From NCBI GenBank assembly GCA_964486935.1, contig CAZAPG010000014.1, forward strand, positions 1 to 64,000: a stretch of 64,000 nucleotides of DNA. Direction: 5' to 3'. Shown here in pieces: positions 35,842-45,087 of the stretch (positions are counted from its first letter, which is position 1; every line of letters begins with the position of its first letter). Origin of the DNA: CAZAPG01 sp964486935 (lineage in GTDB: Bacteria; Chloroflexota; Anaerolineae; 4572-78; J111). Made by a program: the position numbers and the translations under genes. Below the pieces are notes generated by a model. The model saw only the letters and a program-made list of their open reading frames with translations, was not told the DNA's origin and did not search any database.

Positions 35842-38800
35842 TTAATTTTCTGTTGCTTCGGGCGGGGCCGTTTCGACAAAAAACAGGTGTACCTGATGGA
35901 CGCCAATATCGGTGATATACAGCCGGTTGCGGGGTTGGTCAAAATAAATGCCCAGCGGGTCAACCAACTCAACCGAGTCGATGCTTGTCCACTGGTCCAG
36001 TAGAATGCCATTGGGCGAGTAGCGCAACAAAACGTCGCTTTGCGACTCGGTGACCAGCAGCGCGCCTTCGGGGTCAAAAGTCAGGTGTGGGCCGTTGTAG
36101 GCGTAGGCCGGCCCAATAGACCATTGGAGCAGGGGATTACCGGCGGCATCCAGCCGCTGGATGCGGTCGTTTTCGGCCTCAACCACAAAGTAAGCGCCTT
36201 GCGTGTCGCGCAGCACGTCGGTGGGTTCATTGAGCTGGCCGGGGCCATTGCCCAAACTGCCAATGCTGCCCATCAGGTTGCCGGCGGCGTCAAATAGCGC
36301 CAGCCGGGCCGAGCCGGTATCGGCCAGGGCTACGGTGTCATCCTCAAACACCGTTAGCCCCCGGGGGTGAAACAGCCGCGCCGACGGCCCGCCAAAGCGG
36401 TCGATGAAGTTGCCGTTGGCATCGTAGCGGTAGACCCATTGCAAGGTTGAATCCAGCACCAGAATTTCGTCGCGGCTGTTGACTCCCACCGCCAGCGGCT
36501 CTTCAAATGGGAATTCATCGCCGGTCAGTTCTTGCAGAAAGTTGAATTGCGGGTCAAAAATTTGCACCCGGCGATTGCCGGTATCGGCCACCACCAGATT
36601 GCCGTTATCCATCACCGCCACATCTCGCGGCTCTAAAAACTGGCCGGGACGCGCGCCTAACCCGCCCAGCGAAGAGAGGTGGCGCAGCGCAACTGGCCGC
36701 ATTTGGACCGCGTTTTGGGTGAGCGTTGTTGGTTCGGGGTAGCGGCCCATCGGCGGGTACAGATACTGGCTGGGGATGGGTTCAAAGACGCCGTTGGGCG
36801 GAATCCACGACAGATGCACCCGCGAGCGGTCCACATTATCCCGGTAGCGAATCAAAATCTCGTGCAGTCCCGTCTCTAGCGAAACCGGCGCTTCGGTGTA
36901 TTCATTGGGGCCGGTGGTTGTCAGAATAGGCCGGTTGTCTAAATACAGTTCCGCTTCTTGCACCACGCGCAGCCCCAGCCGGTAGACGCCGCCAACCGGG
37001 GCCAGCAGCGCGCCGCGCCACTCAACGGTGTAGGGCCGCTGTAAAGGAATCAGGTGAAAGTAGCTGTCCAAAAAGGGGTCAATCCGCTGCAAAACGGGCT
37101 GGCCCAGCCACTCATTGTTGGCGTAAAAAGAACCCAACAAGCCGTTGTTGGTAATTGGCGGGGCGTAGAGCGCCCAGGCGGGGATTAGCTGCTCGGCTTC
37201 TCCGGGCGGCTGCCAGTAGAGCGCCACCTGCCCCGGCCCGGAACTGGCCCGCATCTGCAACAGGTGATTGCCCTGCGCCAGCGGCAGGCTGGTAAATTGT
37301 TCTCCCTCACCCTCAAGCAATACGGTTCCGTCAACCTCTAGCGAGCCGGGGCCGGGGGTAAACAGCCGCAAAGCGTAAGAGCCGTAGCGGGGCGCGTACA
37401 GCACGCCTTTCCACTCGGCCACAAACTCGCTGCTTTCTACCGGGCTTTCCTGCGGCCAGGTAACATTAACGTTATAGGCCCGGCTGGAGTGCAGCGGCGC
37501 AATAAAGTGTTCCGTTTGCGCCCGGCTGACCGGCCAGTAGCGCAACTCCAGGCCGCGCACCGCCATCAGATTGGCCGGCTGAAGCCCCACAAAATAAACG
37601 CTGGGCAGCCCTTCCTGGCCCGGCTCAAAACCCGGCCCGGAGAAAATTTCAAACTGGGCGTTGGGGTACATCTGCCCGGCCTGCTCATAAATCCAGGCGT
37701 CGTCGGGGTGAATGAACATCGCCACCGGCCTTCCAGATGGCTCGCGCACCGGCAGGGCGTCGGGCACTTGAATATATTGCTGTTGTTTTATATCCGGGGC
37801 CAGAAATTGGGTGGTGGGGTGATTGGCCAAAAATGGCGAGAGCATGTAGACATACTCCGGCCCCAGTTCGGCCATTTTGCGGCCGGTAATGGTTTCCGGC
37901 GCGGAAAAGGCGTTCCAACTGGCAAAATCGTTGGCCTGACGCAGCAGGTAGGTGTAGCCGTTGAAGCCAATTATATAAGCGGCCAGCAGGCCGGCGGGGG
38001 CCGCCAGCCATATTTTCGGCAATGGCCGCAGCGATTGTTCCGCCTCGCGGCCCAGGGCGGCCACCGCCAGCCCACAAAAATAGATGATTGCCGGCATTAC
38101 GGCAATAGAGCGCAGCGATTGGGGCGCTTCAAAATCTACGCTAAAGATGCCGCCCGCCAGGGCCAGCGGAAAGAGTATCAAAAAAAAGATGTTGGCCGGG
38201 TTACGGATACGGGCCAGCGCCAGCCCTACCCCCAGCACAAATAGCGCCCCCATCAGCGGGTCTAACATAGGTTCGCCGGGCAGGTTGTGGCGGCCATTGC
38301 GGTCGCCCTTAAAATTGAACATAAGCAGGTGTTGTTGGGCGCTTTGCCACAGGGCGGTAGACAGGTCGGCCGTATCGCGTTTGGTAAAAATGGAGATTTG
38401 GCGGGTGCGATACCAGAAGGCATCGGGGTTGTCGATGGCATATTTTATCAGCGGCATGGTGGTCAGCCAGATTGCGGCGATGATAATTGCGCCGGCGCCC
38501 ATGTATCTGCGCCAGCCACCCTGCCCGGTGGCTTTGACCACCTGAGGCCAAAAACGGGCCATCATGACCAGCGCAAATAATATTAGGGCCACTATATACA
38601 GCCGAAATGCGGTATAAAACATCAACCCCAATCCCAGCGACAGGCCGGCCCACAGGGCGTCGCGCATGTGCCCGCGCTTGAGCAGGCGGGTCAAAAAGAA
38701 AAGGCTGAGAAACTCAAAAAAAGGGGCGTCGATGCCGGTCATGGCGATGCGGCTAAAATTGACGGGCCAGCGGGCCACGGCCATAAAAAAGGCCAGGGCC

Positions 38801-39621
38801 AGCCCAAAGCGAGGGCCGCGCAGCTCGCGCCCAAACAGGTAGGCCGCCACTACCCCGGCTACTCCAAACAGCACGCTGACCAGCCGCATAGCGTAAATGT
38901 TGTCAACCAGCCAACTCAAAGCCAGGGCGTACAGCGTTAGCAAATGGCCGGTAACATTAATGGCCGGATAAAAAACCGGGCGGTAATTGGGATTGTTGAT
39001 GATCTGCCGGGCTTGCAGGCCGGCTTCGGCCTCGTCAAACCAGATGCCGAAAGGCTGGCCGGTAAAATTATACAGGCGCAGCAGCAGGGCCAGCCCCACA
39101 ACCAGCCCCAGGCCGTAGATAATGCGCCGATTGGGCAGAAGCCGCCGCCCTTCGGCGCGCCAGGGCAAACCGGGAGTTAAAAAAACAGCGCCGGCTACAA
39201 ATAATCCCAGCCCGGCCAGGTACAGCCACCAGGCTTGCTGGCGGGCGTCGTGTCGCTCAAAAAAGGTGTAGCCCATTATAGACACGCCCAGCGCCAGCAG
39301 TATCAACCAGACGCCTATGTTTCGCTGCCAGCCGGCCCGGATGGTTAACGTATTGGCGGCAATTAAAGTAAAGCCGTAATTTTTTGAAGCGGAACGCGAA
39401 GCCAACGCGCGGGCAAAGAGAACCGCTGCCAGGCCGTAAAGCAGCAATCCATCCCACAGGGATTCTTGCCGAAAAGCGGCCTGCGCCAGTAACCCCAACA
39501 CAAGGCCCGCCCCGGCCAAAGCCAGCCGATTTAAGGTGCGGCGCGGTTTTAAGTGGCCGGGCGGGCCGGTTTGGGAGGTATCGGTTGTGGCTGAACTGGC
39601 GTTGGCGGTTGAAATGGTCAT
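35842..39621 (-). CDS. GT39-type membrane glycosyltransferase fused to PA14 and NHL domains
   Basis: 1259 residues. About 35-570: GT-C/PMT-like region with some 12-13 helices and the first-loop acidic motif GIWFDEAEAGLQARQI. About 725-945: two PA14-like carbohydrate-binding beta domains (EFVAEWKGVLYAPRYGSYALRL and YTVEWRGALLAPVGGVYRLGL). About 980-1250: NHL propeller, five or six blades such as GQFLEPRDVAVMDNGNLVVADTGNRRVQIF. The start MTISTANASS avoids overlap with the upstream gene stop (8 bp away). Likely a surface glycosylation protein with an exterior glycan/peptide-binding tail. Acceptor unknown. Confidence 0.87.
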   Translation of the reverse strand: MTISTANASSATTDTSQTGPPGHLKPRRTLNRLALAGAGLVLGLLAQAAFRQESLWDGLLLYGLAAVLFARALASRSASKNYGFTLIAANTLTIRAGWQRNIGVWLILLALGVSIMGYTFFERHDARQQAWWLYLAGLGLFVAGAVFLTPGLPWRAEGRRLLPNRRIIYGLGLVVGLALLLRLYNFTGQPFGIWFDEAEAGLQARQIINNPNYRPVFYPAINVTGHLLTLYALALSWLVDNIYAMRLVSVLFGVAGVVAAYLFGRELRGPRFGLALAFFMAVARWPVNFSRIAMTGIDAPFFEFLSLFFLTRLLKRGHMRDALWAGLSLGLGLMFYTAFRLYIVALILFALVMMARFWPQVVKATGQGGWRRYMGAGAIIIAAIWLTTMPLIKYAIDNPDAFWYRTRQISIFTKRDTADLSTALWQSAQQHLLMFNFKGDRNGRHNLPGEPMLDPLMGALFVLGVGLALARIRNPANIFFLILFPLALAGGIFSVDFEAPQSLRSIAVMPAIIYFCGLAVAALGREAEQSLRPLPKIWLAAPAGLLAAYIIGFNGYTYLLRQANDFASWNAFSAPETITGRKMAELGPEYVYMLSPFLANHPTTQFLAPDIKQQQYIQVPDALPVREPSGRPVAMFIHPDDAWIYEQAGQMYPNAQFEIFSGPGFEPGQEGLPSVYFVGLQPANLMAVRGLELRYWPVSRAQTEHFIAPLHSSRAYNVNVTWPQESPVESSEFVAEWKGVLYAPRYGSYALRLFTPGPGSLEVDGTVLLEGEGEQFTSLPLAQGNHLLQMRASSGPGQVALYWQPPGEAEQLIPAWALYAPPITNNGLLGSFYANNEWLGQPVLQRIDPFLDSYFHLIPLQRPYTVEWRGALLAPVGGVYRLGLRVVQEAELYLDNRPILTTTGPNEYTEAPVSLETGLHEILIRYRDNVDRSRVHLSWIPPNGVFEPIPSQYLYPPMGRYPEPTTLTQNAVQMRPVALRHLSSLGGLGARPGQFLEPRDVAVMDNGNLVVADTGNRRVQIFDPQFNFLQELTGDEFPFEEPLAVGVNSRDEILVLDSTLQWVYRYDANGNFIDRFGGPSARLFHPRGLTVFEDDTVALADTGSARLALFDAAGNLMGSIGSLGNGPGQLNEPTDVLRDTQGAYFVVEAENDRIQRLDAAGNPLLQWSIGPAYAYNGPHLTFDPEGALLVTESQSDVLLRYSPNGILLDQWTSIDSVELVDPLGIYFDQPRNRLYITDIGVHQVHLFFVETAPPEATEN

Positions 39622-39629
39622 TAGTGCAG

Positions 39630-40775
39630 TTAATCTGGCGCTATGCCCCACCAGCGAGTGTACAGGCCGGCCAGTTTGTTTAGTTGGGCTATTTCAACCC
39701 ACTCCTCGTCGCCGTGGGCTTGGTCAATTGAGCCGGGGCCTAAAACAACGCACTCGCCCGGCAGGTCGGTATAGGCCCAGGCGTTGGTGCCGTAAGGCAC
39801 GGTGGCAGGCTGCTGCCCGCTCCACTGGGCCAGTTGGCGCAGCCAGGGGCTAGTGGGCAATTGCAAAAAGGGGCTAATACTGCCAAGCGCCAAAACCTTT
39901 ACCGGCAGCGGGCAGCGACGCCGGGCCAACCCGGTAATGTGGCTCACAATTTCGTCAATGGTCATGCCGGGCACGGCGCGCCAATCGGCGTAAAATTTGC
40001 AGGAGTCGGGCACAACGTTGCCTCCGCTGCCGCCTTTGATAATCGAGACATTCAGGGTGTGCGTGCCCAGGTCGGTTTTGGCGGGTAGCGTTTGCAGGCG
40101 CTGGTGTTCTTCTTCCAGGGCGGTAATGAGCCGGGCCGCGCCAAAAATAGCGTTTTTGCCCAAATGAGGCTTGGCCGAGTGGCTGGCAACCCCCTCAACC
40201 ACAAATTGAAAGCGCACCCCGCCTTTGTGCCCGTATATCGGGGCGCACATGGTTGGCTCGGCCACCATCAACTCGGTCAAGGGGATTTTTTGCTGCCGCA
40301 CCCAGTTGGCAAATACCGGCGCGCTCTGTGCGCCATTTTCTTCATCAACGGTGGCGGCAATGAGCAGGTTGGGTTTGGGCGACACGCCGGCCTGATGCAT
40401 TGCCTCCAGCAGCGCCAAAATTACCCCCAGCGTGGCTTTAGTATCCACCGCCCCCCGGCCATAAACCCGACCATTTTCAACCCGGCCATCAAAGGGATTG
40501 CCTGCCATCTGCTCCACGCCAACCGTGTCGATATGCACGTCAACCGCGGCCCAGCGGTCGCTCTGCCCTTGCCAGATGCCGTACACGTTGGGCCGGCCTG
40601 GGTGAACCTCTTCGGTATAAACTGCGCCGCCAAAGCGGGTGAACCATTCGGCCACCTGCCGGGCCAGAATACCCTCGCCGGGTGTGCCGGCTCGCGGCCC
40701 GGCCTGGGTTGGGTTAACACTGGGAATTTGAACCAATCGACTGAGCCATTGGCTCAACTTTTCGGATAAAATCAT
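39630..40775 (-). CDS. M20-family metallopeptidase (ArgE/DapE/CPG2-like)
   Basis: 381-residue cytosolic zinc hydrolase with two domains. Metal and catalytic residues in order: DVHIDTVGVE (His, Asp), GRGAVDTKATL (bridging Asp), TVDEENGAQSA (Glu pair), VAEPTM and the C-terminal AHGDEEWV His. A dimerisation lid (YGHKGGVRFQFVVEGVASHSAKPHLGKNAI) is inserted. Substrate could be an acyl amino acid or dipeptide. First gene of a probable three-gene operon with the GT39 fusion and PrsW. Confidence 0.92.
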   Translation of the reverse strand: MILSEKLSQWLSRLVQIPSVNPTQAGPRAGTPGEGILARQVAEWFTRFGGAVYTEEVHPGRPNVYGIWQGQSDRWAAVDVHIDTVGVEQMAGNPFDGRVENGRVYGRGAVDTKATLGVILALLEAMHQAGVSPKPNLLIAATVDEENGAQSAPVFANWVRQQKIPLTELMVAEPTMCAPIYGHKGGVRFQFVVEGVASHSAKPHLGKNAIFGAARLITALEEEHQRLQTLPAKTDLGTHTLNVSIIKGGSGGNVVPDSCKFYADWRAVPGMTIDEIVSHITGLARRRCPLPVKVLALGSISPFLQLPTSPWLRQLAQWSGQQPATVPYGTNAWAYTDLPGECVVLGPGSIDQAHGDEEWVEIAQLNKLAGLYTRWWGIAPD

Positions 40776-40872
40776 TTGCGAGACCTCTTGTAATTTACCC
40801 CCTCAAAGTGTAACCCACTCATCTCAAAAGTCAAAGTGATGGCTGGGAATTGGGGTTAAAGATACCAATTGT

Positions 40873-40901
40873 TTGACAGCCCCACCCGGCAACGCTAGAA
40901 T
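40873..40901 (+). promoter_or_regulatory. Consensus promoter of a probably leaderless transcript
   Basis: TTGACA (40873-40878), exactly 17 bp, TAGAAT (40896-40901). The first ATG of the ABC gene is 7 bases after the -10 box, which is where transcription should start. Confidence 0.75.
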
Positions 40902-40907
40902 TTGGGT

Positions 40908-41843
40908 ATGATGAGTTCTACGCCTGCGCCGCTTGTTTCGGTGCAAAATGCGCAAAAAGCCTTCAAAGATAAGCTGGCGGTTATTGACGTTAGTTTTGAC
41001 GTTTTGCCCGGCGAGGTGTTTGGCTTGCTGGGGCCAAACGGGGCCGGCAAAACCACCACCATTCGGATGATTCTGGATATCTTCAAGCCCGATGCCGGCG
41101 TCATTCAGGTGTTTGGCGGGCCGCTGACCGCCGCCGGCAAAGACCGCATCGGCTATATGCCCGAAGAGCGGGGCCTTTACCCCTACATGCGGGTGCTGGA
41201 TTGTCTGGTTTATCTGGGCACACTCAAAGGGTTGAGCCGGGGCGAGGCCCGGCAGCGGGCCGAGTCTTTTCTGGCGCGGCTGGAGCTGGCCGGCCAGCGC
41301 AACCAGAAAATTGAAGCGTTGAGCCGGGGAATGACCCAAAAAGTGCAGGTGATTGCCGCCGTGCTGCACAACCCCGATTTGCTCATTATTGACGAGCCGT
41401 TTGCCAACCTTGACCCGGTCAACGCCCAACTGGTGCGCGATATTATTTTGGAATTGCGGGAGCAGGGCAAGTCGGTTATTATGACCAGCCATCAACTGGC
41501 CCTGGTTGAAGCCATGTGCGACCGCATTGCTATGATTCATCAAGGGCGAGTAGTGCTGCAAGGCAGCGTGGCCGAAGTGCGCCGCAAGTTTGCCCGCAAC
41601 ATTCTGCACCTGAGCGGCAGCGGCGAATTTGGACAGATTCCCGGCGTGCTCCATGCCGAACAACGCACGGCCAGCGATTGGTTTTTAACCCTGGCCCCGG
41701 ATACCACTCCCCAAACCATTCTCAAAACAATTGTTGCCAACGGCCATTTTACCGTTGACCGTTTTGATATGGCCCTACCCACCCTGGACGAGATTTTTGT
41801 TCAGGTTGTCCGCGATAAAAAAATGGAATTTCTCGGAACGTAA
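40908..41843 (+). CDS. ABC transporter ATP-binding protein, orphan
   Basis: 311-residue ATPase: Walker A GLLGPNGAGKTTTIR, Q-loop region, signature LSRGMTQKVQV, Walker B LLIIDEPFANLDPVN, switch His in MTSHQLALVE. A C-terminal ~85-residue tail resembles the regulatory part of NatA-type exporters. No permease gene is adjacent, which is odd for this family. No ribosome site precedes the ATG pair, and the promoter position implies a leaderless mRNA starting at or within a base or two of the ATG. Confidence 0.92.
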   Translation: MMSSTPAPLVSVQNAQKAFKDKLAVIDVSFDVLPGEVFGLLGPNGAGKTTTIRMILDIFKPDAGVIQVFGGPLTAAGKDRIGYMPEERGLYPYMRVLDCLVYLGTLKGLSRGEARQRAESFLARLELAGQRNQKIEALSRGMTQKVQVIAAVLHNPDLLIIDEPFANLDPVNAQLVRDIILELREQGKSVIMTSHQLALVEAMCDRIAMIHQGRVVLQGSVAEVRRKFARNILHLSGSGEFGQIPGVLHAEQRTASDWFLTLAPDTTPQTILKTIVANGHFTVDRFDMALPTLDEIFVQVVRDKKMEFLGT

Positions 41844-41898
41844 ATTTTGTTGATAAATGATTTTCTGAAAAATCTCTAAAGGCAAGGGAGGTATCTCT

Positions 41899-42108
41899 AT
41901 GAGCGACCATGTGTATAAATTGGTTGAAATCACAGGTTCATCCGCGGTAAGCAGTGATGATGCTGTTCAAAAGGCCGTAGCCAGGGCAGCCAAAACCATC
42001 CGCAGCATGCGCTGGTTTGAGGTGGTTGAAACCAGGGGCATCATTGAAGCCGGCAAGGTGGCGGTGTGGCAAGTCACCTTGAAAATAGGGTTTACCCTGG
42101 ACGACTGA
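41899..42108 (+). CDS. Dodecin family flavin-binding protein
   Basis: 69-residue subunit of the hollow dodecameric dodecin, which stores or buffers flavins. Matches the family along its length: YKLVEITGSSAVSSDDAVQKAVARAAKTIRSMRWFEVVETRGIIE split over strand, helix and two strands; Trp39 is at the flavin-stacking position. Ribosome site GGGAGG. Stands 55 bp after the ABC ATPase gene; its stop is 2 bp from the convergent GT-C gene. Confidence 0.9.
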   Translation: MSDHVYKLVEITGSSAVSSDDAVQKAVARAAKTIRSMRWFEVVETRGIIEAGKVAVWQVTLKIGFTLDD

Positions 42109-42110
42109 AG

Positions 42111-44882
42111 CTACGGCTTCGTAATGACAATTTTATCCACGGCGGCAGCCAGCGGGCGCGCGTCGGCGATGTCTCCGCGGCGCAGATAGGCGCTGCCTTC
42201 GCCGGCAGCCTGGAGGGCCGTTCCGGGCGGCGCGCCTTTGACTCCAATGGCCGAGAATGGGGGTGTCAACCCCTGGGCTGATAGCCCCAACGACTCTAGC
42301 GCGGCCAGCGTGTCGGCCTTAAAATAAGTGGTCGCTTCAAGCCCTTGCGAGGCCACCAGCACAATTTGGCCGGCCGGAATTTCGGCAATAAATTGAGCCA
42401 GAGCGCTGGCTTCAAATTCATTGGCGGCGGTGTCAAAACCTCTAAAATTGGTAACCTGCCCGCTGCGCGAGTCGACCACGGCCAGATTAACCCCCCGGCG
42501 GTGGGCCGAGGCGTCCACGGCCTCGGCGCCATACCCCACGGTGATAAACGCAAAGTCGGCCCCGCTGTTCACTTCCAAATCAACCGGCGTTGTTGCCCCG
42601 GTACTGCCGATGGTTTTGCTGCCGGGCAGCACTCGGCGCGGTTGGGCGGTATGGGCAAAATGCAGAGTTAGCCGGTTGAGACCCTCAACCAGCCCGTCAG
42701 CCGGAAGTTGAACTTCAACGGATTGCCAGCCTTCGTGTAGAGAGAAGCTATTATCCAACCACTGCCCATTTAACTCAATATCGACTTGTTGCTGCGGCGC
42801 GTTGGGGTAGCTAAAGGGCGCAATTTGCAGCGTTAACTGGCGATTACCGCCGCCGGTCGCGGGAAAGAATATTTCTGCCTGGGGCGCGATGGCCCAATTA
42901 GCAGTGGCGGCAAAAATCTCTTCATTGTCGCTCCAGCCCTGGCCGCGATAGGGGTCGGCTGGCCAGTTGCCAAAATCAATCAGCAACGGATTTGGCGGGT
43001 CGGCCTGGGTTACGGCAAATACCTCAACCTCTGGCGATTGGTAGACCGGTTCGGGGTGGTGCGGAATCAGGTCAAGCGCCATTTTGCGCGTAGCCAGATA
43101 GGTATCCTCATAGGGTTTACGGAACGGAATCGGCTGGTGGATTGCCAGGTATTTAATATTGTAGAGCGCCATCAGTTCGGCGGCTTGCTGGCGGGCGCGT
43201 TCCAGGGTAGACTCGTCAACAGTGCGGTAAAGTTCAGCCCCGGTGAGGGCGGCAAATAGAGGGATGCGGGCGTAGTAGTCAAACTTAAATTGGGGGTTGC
43301 GCGAGGTGTTGCCGCCCAGCATGGGGCGCTGGTGGACAGCCTGATAATATTGCAGTTGGGTTCGCTCTGCGCCCAGCGTGCCATAGCTGTTGCGCCAGCC
43401 CAACGGAAGCTGCATCAGGGTGAAGTTGCCCGCTTCCGCGCCAATCTGGTAGTAGGGCCGGGGGATGCGGGCATCGGTGAGGGGCAGGGGGATGCTGTAC
43501 TGGTCGAACAGGAGCAGGGTTAAAAGTAAGGTTGTGATTAGAAGGTGGAGCGTGGGATGTGGGACGTGAGGCGTGTTGGGTGGTTGGTGTTGAGTTGCGC
43601 CGTTTACCCAACGCTCGATTTTATGTAACAGCCAGGCCGCGCCGTAGCCGGCCAGCACGGCCAGCGCCAGCGTCAGCGGAATGCCAAAGCGATTGGGCAC
43701 TCGATTGGCGCTGAGGATGGGCAGGTAATGCAGCAAAGCAAAGGGCAGCGGAAAGGTGACCTCGAGGCCATCCAGGTTAAAGCGGTTCTGCCCGTTGATG
43801 GTCAGCAGCGGGCCAAGGCTGAGAACGGTAAAAATGACGCCCGCCCACAGCCACACTTGGGTTTGCCGCCGGTGGGTGATAAAACCCAGCAGCGCCAGCG
43901 CCAGAATGCCGTAGCCCAAAAAGAGGGTGTTGGCGTCGCTGAAACGGCTGGTACCCTCGATGACGGCGCGCAGTTCGGGAATCCAATCGACCGGATAGAG
44001 GGGGTGAAGCGGCGTGAGCGCCACCAGCCCGGCTAAATCGGCGCTGAGTTTTAGCCCTTCGCCCCAGCCCGGCTCGCTGTAGGCCGGGTCCAGAAAATCT
44101 GGCAGCACGGCCAGAATAAAGGGCGCGGCGAGGGTGAAGGTGACAAGGGCGATGAGGAGGGGCCGCGTGATGAATGAGGCGCGAGGCGTGACGGTTTTCC
44201 ATTCGGCGGCCAGAATGATAACGGTGAGAAAGAGCAAAAAGACGCCGAAGGTTAGCTCGGCGTAGAGGCACAAGGCGGCAAACAAACCGGCCATAAAAAT
44301 GTTTTTCAGACCGCCCCGGCGCAAAGCTTTCAACAGAAACAGGGTATAGAAGGGAAACCACTGGATGGTCACAAAATTGTAGTGGCCCAGGGCCAGGTAC
44401 ATCATTCGGCTGGCGGAAAAGGCGTAAACGGCCCCGGCGGCAAAGGCGGCCAGGGTAGTAATTGGTAAGCGGTAATTGGTAGGTGGTAAGGGCCGAAGAA
44501 AATATTGGACCAGCAGACAGGTTCCGTAGGCGCTGGCGATAAAGGAGAAAATAAGGGTAAGGTTATTGGCCAGCGGTAGCGAGAGCGCCAGTTGCAGCGG
44601 CAGGCCAAAGGCGGCGTTGAACAGATTGAACGTATAAGTAGTTAAGTTGATGCCGACCGGGAAAAAAATATAAGTTGTGTGTAGCGGCGCTTGCTGCAAA
44701 TTGAGCAGGCTGTGTTTGAACCACCACATATTCCAGATAAAGGTCGACTCGTCAAAGGCCCAGGTGGCCTCGCCGGGAATGTGGCTGGTTGGCCGGGCTG
44801 CCAGCGGCCAGGTGAGCAGCAAGGTGAGTAAGCTGTAAAGAACAATAATGACCAGATGGCGGCGATAGAGGTTTTTGTTCAT
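42111..44882 (-). CDS. GT-C-like membrane protein with C-terminal ILEI (FAM3-like) domain
   Basis: 923 residues. The first ~440 hold some 11 helices with a GT-C-like first loop (ATWAFDESTFIWNMWWF), followed by soluble regions. About 770-895 match the interleukin-like EMT inducer domain: RGVNLAVVDSRSGQVTNFRG, FDTA, FIAEIPAGQIVLVASQG, LAALESLGLS and FSAIGVKGAPPGTALQA. That domain is best known from animal FAM3 cytokines and glycan-modifying enzymes (POMGNT1). Three loops carry low-complexity insertions (see findings). Role inferred: surface polysaccharide or glycoprotein assembly. Confidence 0.82.
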   Translation of the reverse strand: MNKNLYRRHLVIIVLYSLLTLLLTWPLAARPTSHIPGEATWAFDESTFIWNMWWFKHSLLNLQQAPLHTTYIFFPVGINLTTYTFNLFNAAFGLPLQLALSLPLANNLTLIFSFIASAYGTCLLVQYFLRPLPPTNYRLPITTLAAFAAGAVYAFSASRMMYLALGHYNFVTIQWFPFYTLFLLKALRRGGLKNIFMAGLFAALCLYAELTFGVFLLFLTVIILAAEWKTVTPRASFITRPLLIALVTFTLAAPFILAVLPDFLDPAYSEPGWGEGLKLSADLAGLVALTPLHPLYPVDWIPELRAVIEGTSRFSDANTLFLGYGILALALLGFITHRRQTQVWLWAGVIFTVLSLGPLLTINGQNRFNLDGLEVTFPLPFALLHYLPILSANRVPNRFGIPLTLALAVLAGYGAAWLLHKIERWVNGATQHQPPNTPHVPHPTLHLLITTLLLTLLLFDQYSIPLPLTDARIPRPYYQIGAEAGNFTLMQLPLGWRNSYGTLGAERTQLQYYQAVHQRPMLGGNTSRNPQFKFDYYARIPLFAALTGAELYRTVDESTLERARQQAAELMALYNIKYLAIHQPIPFRKPYEDTYLATRKMALDLIPHHPEPVYQSPEVEVFAVTQADPPNPLLIDFGNWPADPYRGQGWSDNEEIFAATANWAIAPQAEIFFPATGGGNRQLTLQIAPFSYPNAPQQQVDIELNGQWLDNSFSLHEGWQSVEVQLPADGLVEGLNRLTLHFAHTAQPRRVLPGSKTIGSTGATTPVDLEVNSGADFAFITVGYGAEAVDASAHRRGVNLAVVDSRSGQVTNFRGFDTAANEFEASALAQFIAEIPAGQIVLVASQGLEATTYFKADTLAALESLGLSAQGLTPPFSAIGVKGAPPGTALQAAGEGSAYLRRGDIADARPLAAAVDKIVITKP

Positions 44883-44972
44883 AGCGGGCTATGATACCAC
44901 GACTGGTTTGATTGGGAAACTGACCGGCAGAAATGTCTGGCGCATTAAATCACCCTAAATGTGAATGATATA

Positions 44973-45001
44973 TTGACAAAATATAGACAAATGTGTATAA
45001 T
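44973..45001 (+). promoter_or_regulatory. Perfect consensus sigma70-type promoter
   Basis: TTGACA (44973-44978), 17-bp spacer, TATAAT (44996-45001), 87 bp before the epimerase ATG. A further TATAAT at 45031-45036 lacks a -35. Confidence 0.8.
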
Positions 45002-45087
45002 CTTTACCAAATCAAAGATTTGAATCGTGGTATAATAAAGTTGGGTCAAATAATTATCCCATCATAACCCCCGTTAAGGAGACGAAT

